From: Lachnospiraceae bacterium
GTDB lineage: Bacteria; Bacillota; Clostridia; Lachnospirales; Lachnospiraceae
Assembly (NCBI GenBank): GCA_024682075.1
Contig: JAIKZQ010000027.1
Location: 1-64,000, forward strand
Length of the DNA stretch: 64,000 bases
Direction: 5' to 3'
In this document: positions 59,842 to 64,000 of the stretch, in pieces
How the letters are laid out: each line of letters begins with the position of its first letter
Position numbering within the stretch: the stretch's first letter is position 1
Made by a program: the position numbers and the translations under genes
Notes under the pieces: generated by a model
Databases searched by the model: none
What the model was told of the DNA's origin: nothing
Seen by the model: only the letters and a program-made list of their open reading frames with translations

Positions 59842-61566
59842 TTAGCTGTACTTAAACTTCGAAAACGTCGCGCTTCCTCCGGTTTCCTTCGTGCTGAAGA
59901 CGAAGAGGCCGACTCTTGCTCCGGTGAAGTGGTCGAGCTTGAAGACGAGCTTCTGCGGTGCTCCGATGGAATGGCGGGTGCCTTCCGGCTCTTTGTATCC
60001 GAAGTATGCGGTGTCATCCGCTTTGGGAAGATTCGTGAGGCTCATGGTCTTGCTCGGATCCACGGTTCCGTTCAGAAGGGTATGGTCGAAGCATACCGCA
60101 ACATGCAGTTTTATCCTGGTGGATGACAGCTTAACTTTCTCCATCACCTTTCCGGGTTCCGTGTCATGCCTTTCACCCCACATGCCGCCTTCTACTGTGC
60201 GCGAGCACATGATGACATAATAGTCATCGCCTTCTTTCGTGATGCCGACGAATGCATAGCAGCTTTCAAGTATGCACAGTCCTGCTACATCGCCATCTTT
60301 CAGATTAGCCGCATCCACCTCGACATTGCATGCACATCCGGGGAAGCGTGTTCTCTGCGTGAGAACGTTCCTGGCCTGTACCAGATTCTTGCAGATCTTG
60401 TCAGTCGTGACCGTGAAGGTTCCTTCTTCGGGATCTCTCGTGATCAGTGACATGTCCGGCTCGTGTGAAAACTGCCAGCAGCTCTTGAATCCGAACGTGT
60501 CATTAATGCCGGGGATGTCGGATGCATCTTTGAAATCATCGCTTGATACGAGAGGAGTGTAATTGTATCCGGGATACAGATCCGTCACCTCGAACTTGGA
60601 AGGGATGATGCCGTCATTTCCGAATGTCGGGAAATATGCTTCGTATGATTCTTCCAGCGGACGGATCATGCGGTCTTCCCCGGAAGTGACATAGGTGTCG
60701 GCAAGTGATCCGAGATCTGTCTTTTTCCAGGATACGGGCATAAGTATCGGGATCCTTCCGACAGCGCCACTGTCCTGGAAAAGTATCGCGTATTCTTTTC
60801 CGTCGGGATCACAGACTATTCCGCCCTGTGCGCATCCGCTCTTTCTGAAGCCCCTGTCATCATCCATCACGTCCATTCCGTAATAAGGGCCGAAGGGAGA
60901 GTCCGCAACATAGCAGCCCTCGGTTCGTCTTGCGGTGGACTTGGGCATATGTATCATGAAGAGGTAATATTTTCCGCTTATCTTATATAGATGCGATCCT
61001 TCATATCCGAGATAGACATCATCGGTGTCGCGGAGTATCAGTGTCTCGGGCTCTGAGTCCTCATCACTCAGGATCAGCCTCGTTCCGTCTTCGGAAGAGT
61101 CTTCCTTATCGGGAATCCCCTTCAGTTCTCTTATGTAGATCTCCTTGTTGCCGTATACGATGTATATGCGTCCGTCGTTATCGAACAGGATAGAGTTGTC
61201 ATGATAGAAGCCGTTTAACGTACTCTTTTTCCACGGACCTGTGATAGAAGAGGAGCTGTACACATATGTCTTGTGCGTGTCGTTTGCGACAAAGCATATG
61301 TAGAAAAAGCCGTCATGGTATCTGAGCGAAGCAGCCCACATGCCCTGTCCGTAGATATTCTCTTCACCTTCGATGCGCTGTGCGGGTATGGAATCAAGAG
61401 TGTCATAGACATATGCCGCATGCTCCCAGTTCACCAGGTCGTAGGATCTGAGGATCTCACATCCCGGCATGAAGTACATCGTGGTGCTGACCATGTAATA
61501 GGTATCGTCCACGCGTATGACATCGGGATCCGGATAATCAAGTTTTAAAAGCGGATTGATCTTCAT
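59842..61566 (-). CDS. Glycoside hydrolase family 43 enzyme with C-terminal beta-sandwich
   Basis: A 574-residue two-domain GH43 enzyme, most like intracellular beta-xylosidases/arabinofuranosidases. The propeller (about 1-320) starts INPLLKLDYPDPDVIRVDDT with the catalytic base Asp in YPDPD; the acid Glu is probably in YLGYEGSHLYKISGKYYLF. From about 335 a concanavalin-like sandwich follows (GFKSCWQFSHEPDMSLI, SCYAFVGITKEGDDYYVIMC, ARVGLFVFS), as in XynB-type proteins. No signal peptide. It lies between Rpn-like and AIM24-like genes; with the GH43 at 47902 it suggests use of hemicellulose-derived sugars. Confidence 0.93.
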   Translation of the reverse strand: MKINPLLKLDYPDPDVIRVDDTYYMVSTTMYFMPGCEILRSYDLVNWEHAAYVYDTLDSIPAQRIEGEENIYGQGMWAASLRYHDGFFYICFVANDTHKTYVYSSSSITGPWKKSTLNGFYHDNSILFDNDGRIYIVYGNKEIYIRELKGIPDKEDSSEDGTRLILSDEDSEPETLILRDTDDVYLGYEGSHLYKISGKYYLFMIHMPKSTARRTEGCYVADSPFGPYYGMDVMDDDRGFRKSGCAQGGIVCDPDGKEYAILFQDSGAVGRIPILMPVSWKKTDLGSLADTYVTSGEDRMIRPLEESYEAYFPTFGNDGIIPSKFEVTDLYPGYNYTPLVSSDDFKDASDIPGINDTFGFKSCWQFSHEPDMSLITRDPEEGTFTVTTDKICKNLVQARNVLTQRTRFPGCACNVEVDAANLKDGDVAGLCILESCYAFVGITKEGDDYYVIMCSRTVEGGMWGERHDTEPGKVMEKVKLSSTRIKLHVAVCFDHTLLNGTVDPSKTMSLTNLPKADDTAYFGYKEPEGTRHSIGAPQKLVFKLDHFTGARVGLFVFSTKETGGSATFSKFKYS

Positions 61567-61608
61567 TTTGCCTCCGGCATGAATCTGTAATATGTTGAGC
61601 TGCTCTCA

Positions 61609-62292
61609 TTATCCCTTGTTGGTAGGAAGATAAGGGATGAGTGCGCCTGCAAGCTGAGGAACGGGCATGGTCTGAAGCCACAGATGTCCGGGGCCGGTGA
61701 CTACGGTGTTGAAGATTCCCTCACCGCCGAAGAATATGTTCTTAAGTCCGGGAACGGTCTGAACGTCGATGGAACAGGTAGCGCTCATTGCTGCAAGATA
61801 TCCGGTGTCGATGACCATCTGCTGTCCGGGCTGAAGGTCATATTCCTTGACGAATCCGTCGAATTCAAGGAATGCGATTCCCTGGCCGGATAATTTCTGC
61901 ATGATGAAGCCTTCGCCGCCGACAAGGCCTGAACCGATCTTCTTCTGGAAAAATACGGAAAGCTCTACACCTGCCGAGGATGCGAGGAATGCCTTCTTCT
62001 GTGCCACGAGCTCCTGTCCGGGTGCGATCTGGAAAGCACGGATGGATCCGGGGAAACTGGAAGCGAATGCGATCATTCCTGCTCCGCCCTGTGCGGTATA
62101 GCGATTCTGGAAAAGGCTCTCGCCGGAGAAAGCTCTGCCGAGCATCTTGCCGACTCCGCCGCCGGATGTTGTCTCCATCTTCATATTGGGTGTCATCCAG
62201 CTCATTGCTCCGCTTTCGGTGATCATGGTCTCTCCGGGATCAAGAGAGCAGATCACTACCGGTAAAGGTTCGCCTTCGATTGAATATTGCAT
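61609..62292 (-). CDS. AIM24/TIGR00266 family protein
   Basis: A 227-residue protein of the AIM24-like beta-barrel family (TIGR00266). Typical segments are DPGETMITESGAMSWMTPNM, GGGVGKMLGRAFSGESLFQNRY, GGEGFIMQKLSGQGIAFLE, and the Gly-rich turns GLKNIFFGGEGIFNTVVTGPG. The function is unknown; yeast AIM24 affects mitochondrial membrane organisation. GAGGAGGAACAAAC is a strong ribosome binding site. Three 18-bp tandem repeats lie in its leader. Confidence 0.9.
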   Translation of the reverse strand: MQYSIEGEPLPVVICSLDPGETMITESGAMSWMTPNMKMETTSGGGVGKMLGRAFSGESLFQNRYTAQGGAGMIAFASSFPGSIRAFQIAPGQELVAQKKAFLASSAGVELSVFFQKKIGSGLVGGEGFIMQKLSGQGIAFLEFDGFVKEYDLQPGQQMVIDTGYLAAMSATCSIDVQTVPGLKNIFFGGEGIFNTVVTGPGHLWLQTMPVPQLAGALIPYLPTNKG

Positions 62293-62306
62293 GTTTGTTC
62301 CTCCTC

Positions 62307-62360
62307 ATAATTGTTTTACATCGGATAATTGTTTTGCATCGGATAATTATTTAACATCGG
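62307..62360. repeat. Three tandem 18-bp repeats in the AIM24-like gene leader
   Basis: ATAATTGTTTTACATCGG (62307-62324), ATAATTGTTTTGCATCGG (62325-62342) and ATAATTATTTAACATCGG (62343-62360). They lie 15-68 bases upstream of the leftward gene's ATG. They could be a tandem operator or a variable-number repeat. Confidence 0.85.
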
Positions 62361-62487
62361 ATGGATCTGCTGATGTTAATTGATATTATATAGCATTTTG
62401 AGACATTTTCACCAGGCGGTTTTACAAGGCGATCTATGGTATAATCAAAAAGTATTTTGCATGAAATTGCGACATGAGGACTCTTTG

Positions 62488-62736
62488 ATGAATGAATCGT
62501 TTATCGACATAGATCTGCACGGGATGCGGACTGAAGAGGCGGAAAAGGCTGTTGAAAAGGCGGTTGCCTCAGCCGGCCCCGGGACATACCAGATCCGCGT
62601 GATCCACGGGTATAACCGCGGCACGAGTCTTCGCGACATGATATATGACAGTTTTCGCTATAATGATAAGGTAAAGCGCATAATTCCCGGGGATAACCGG
62701 GGGATCACCGTGCTTGTTTTAAGGGAGCTATACTGA
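62488..62736 (+). CDS. Small Smr-domain protein
   Basis: An 82-residue protein consisting of one Smr domain, the small MutS-related fold found at the end of MutS2. Motifs: [20 protein letters not shown] (the LDLHG motif) and [17 protein letters not shown] with the HGxGxG-like signature (here HGYNRG), plus [17 protein letters not shown]. Smr domains often nick DNA or cleave RNA. The start at 62488 has GAGGA upstream; a longer frame to 62380 has no ribosome binding site. The stop is two bases from the next ATG. Confidence 0.85.
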   Translation: MNESFIDIDLHGMRTEEAEKAVEKAVASAGPGTYQIRVIHGYNRGTSLRDMIYDSFRYNDKVKRIIPGDNRGITVLVLRELY

Positions 62737-62738
62737 TC

Positions 62739-63833
62739 ATGAACATAATGACTAACAGAATGGACCTGGGCTTTCAGAAGCATCAGGCCGAGTACGAGGA
62801 GGCGGCCCTCATGGTGCTTCGGAGCGGATGGTACATCCTCGGAAAAGAGGTCGAAGCATTTGAAGAGGAGTTCGCTGCTTTTCACGGAGAGGGGCTGTCC
62901 TGCGCGGGTGTTGCAAACGGGCTTGATGCACTTGTCCTCGGAATAAGGGCGCTCGGGATAGGCGAGGGGGACGAGGTCATAGTCCAGGGCAATACATACA
63001 TCGCATCCGTGATGGGGGCTTCAATAAACGGAGCTACTCCCGTCTTCGTTGAGCCGGATGAGCATCACCAGATAGATGTGACGAAGATCGAGGCTGCTGT
63101 CACTCCGAGGACCAGGGCAGTTCTGGTCGTGCACCTGTACGGGCTCATCTGCGACATGGATGAAGTCGTGAAGATATGCAGGAAGCATAATCTTAAGCTG
63201 GTGGAGGACTGCGCACAGTCCCACGGCGCAAAGTGGAACGGAAAGCTTGCGGGCACATTCGGGGATGTGGGATGTTTTTCCTTCTATCCTTCCAAGAACA
63301 TCGGAGCTTTCGGCGATGCGGGCGCATGCATTTCCCCGGATCCGGAGCTCATACGGAAGATCAAAGTTCTCAGGAATTACGGATCAGGCAAACGTTATTA
63401 CAACGAAGTCGTGGGCGTAAACAGCAGGCTTGATGAGATTCAGGCCGCAATGCTCAGGGTCAGGATGAAATACATCGATGAGATCACTGAGGAAAGACGT
63501 AAGATCGCGTCCGTATATGATGAGAAGATCACTAATCAGGGCATCATTAAACCCGTACAGCTTACAGGCGGATTTGCGGTATATCATCAGTATGTGATCC
63601 GCAGCGAAAGGCGTGATGAGCTGATCGGATATCTTAAGGAAAAAGGCATCGGGACGATAATCCATTATCCCGTTCCTCCCCATCTTCAGGAGGCATATGC
63701 TTACCTTGGGCACCATAAAGGTGACTATCCGATATGTGAAAAGTATGCGGATGAAGTGCTGTCCATCCCCATATATAATGGGCTTACATCGGAAGATCAG
63801 GAATACGTTATCGATGCACTGAATAATTTCTGA
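62739..63833 (+). CDS. DegT/DnrJ/EryC1/StrS family aminotransferase
   Basis: A 364-residue PLP-dependent aminotransferase that usually makes amino-deoxysugars from nucleotide-linked 3- or 4-keto sugars (for surface polysaccharides). Landmarks are [47 protein letters not shown] and the PLP lysine in [17 protein letters not shown] (Lys in PSK). The C-terminal part ([26 protein letters not shown]) is standard. It is translationally near-coupled to the Smr gene. No other sugar biosynthesis gene is in view. Confidence 0.92.
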   Translation: MNIMTNRMDLGFQKHQAEYEEAALMVLRSGWYILGKEVEAFEEEFAAFHGEGLSCAGVANGLDALVLGIRALGIGEGDEVIVQGNTYIASVMGASINGATPVFVEPDEHHQIDVTKIEAAVTPRTRAVLVVHLYGLICDMDEVVKICRKHNLKLVEDCAQSHGAKWNGKLAGTFGDVGCFSFYPSKNIGAFGDAGACISPDPELIRKIKVLRNYGSGKRYYNEVVGVNSRLDEIQAAMLRVRMKYIDEITEERRKIASVYDEKITNQGIIKPVQLTGGFAVYHQYVIRSERRDELIGYLKEKGIGTIIHYPVPPHLQEAYAYLGHHKGDYPICEKYADEVLSIPIYNGLTSEDQEYVIDALNNF

Positions 63834-63867
63834 AACTTTAAATGATAAATCAATAGGCTACATTAAA

Positions 63868-63910
63868 TCAGGTCAATTTTTCTCAAAATGAAAATTGACC
63901 TGATTTTTTG
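63868..63910 (+). terminator. Strong terminator after the DegT-family gene
   Basis: TCAGGTCAATTTT/AAAATTGACCTGA, a 13-bp stem with loop TCTCAAAATG, followed by TTTTTT. After it, 63911-64000 holds no identifiable feature; a frame on the minus strand is open to the edge but reads no known protein. Confidence 0.92.
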
Positions 63911-64000
63911 CAAAAGCCACTAAAATTCGGCACTTTGATACAGCGGAGATTAAATTCGCTCTATTTTTCAGATTAAAATCACTCTTGATTTTCTGTTTGT

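Noticed and set aside
63841..64000. Open minus-strand frame reaching the right edge (about 40 codons)
   Set aside because: It runs through the terminator hairpin, shows no recognisable family and is too short to support.

Overview
The window spans a chromosomal replication origin of a low-to-mid GC Firmicute, most likely a member of the Lachnospiraceae (Clostridia). The evidence is the gene order dnaA-dnaN-yaaA-recF-gyrB-gyrA on one side and rpmH-rnpA-yidD-yidC-jag-mnmE-mnmG-rsmG-parA-parB-DUF4446-serS-DUF3881 on the other, the Clostridia-type small families (DUF3881, DUF4446, DUF4867), and the strong AGGAGG ribosome binding sites. Genus is not determined. Nearly all genes left of about 9.2 kb read leftward and nearly all right of it read rightward, as expected for two replichores diverging from oriC.

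Layout. 1-8971: leftward replication block (start of a cation/proton antiporter, gyrA, gyrB, recF, yaaA, dnaN, dnaA). 8972-9573: oriC with at least seven DnaA-box-like sites, plus two more boxes between dnaA and dnaN, so the origin looks bipartite. 9574-23207: rightward housekeeping block (ribosomal protein L34, RNase P protein, membrane insertion, tRNA modification, ParAB segregation with parS sites, SerRS, tRNA-Arg). A 540-bp gap before the parAB group holds two perfect parS sites and a 199-nt foldback structure. 23399-25789: phosphoketolase, whose ribosome binding site lies in a 25-bp hairpin.

25.8-58.6 kb is an accessory-rich region: lipoproteins, a membrane-anchored SMI1/KNR4 protein, a serine hydrolase, a Nudix hydrolase, a methyltransferase, ABC transporters, a HicB-type antitoxin, an AmmeMemoRadiSam (AMMECR1/Memo/radical SAM) operon, a reduced macro-domain protein, HAD phosphatases, a GH43 glycosidase, an M13 peptidase, an ABC/LytTR two-component cluster and a SNF2 helicase. 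It is peppered with about 19 copies of a ~29-nt imperfect palindrome (arms GTGAACG/CGTTCAC, core GGGACGGTTCC). A Y1-type REP-associated transposase (RAYT) at 35896-36657 is bracketed by the same palindrome, so this looks like a clostridial REP/RAYT system. No copy lies in the first 25.7 kb. Copies abut or supply stop codons, one is read in frame inside a gene, and one pair sits between two halves of what is usually a single protein.

58.6-64 kb: a PD-(D/E)XK Rpn-like protein, an intracellular two-domain GH43 enzyme, an AIM24-like protein, a small Smr-domain protein and a DegT-family sugar aminotransferase closed by a strong terminator.

All calls come from reading sequence and motifs by eye; no database search was run. 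Start codons were chosen by ribosome-binding-site spacing and family N-termini.
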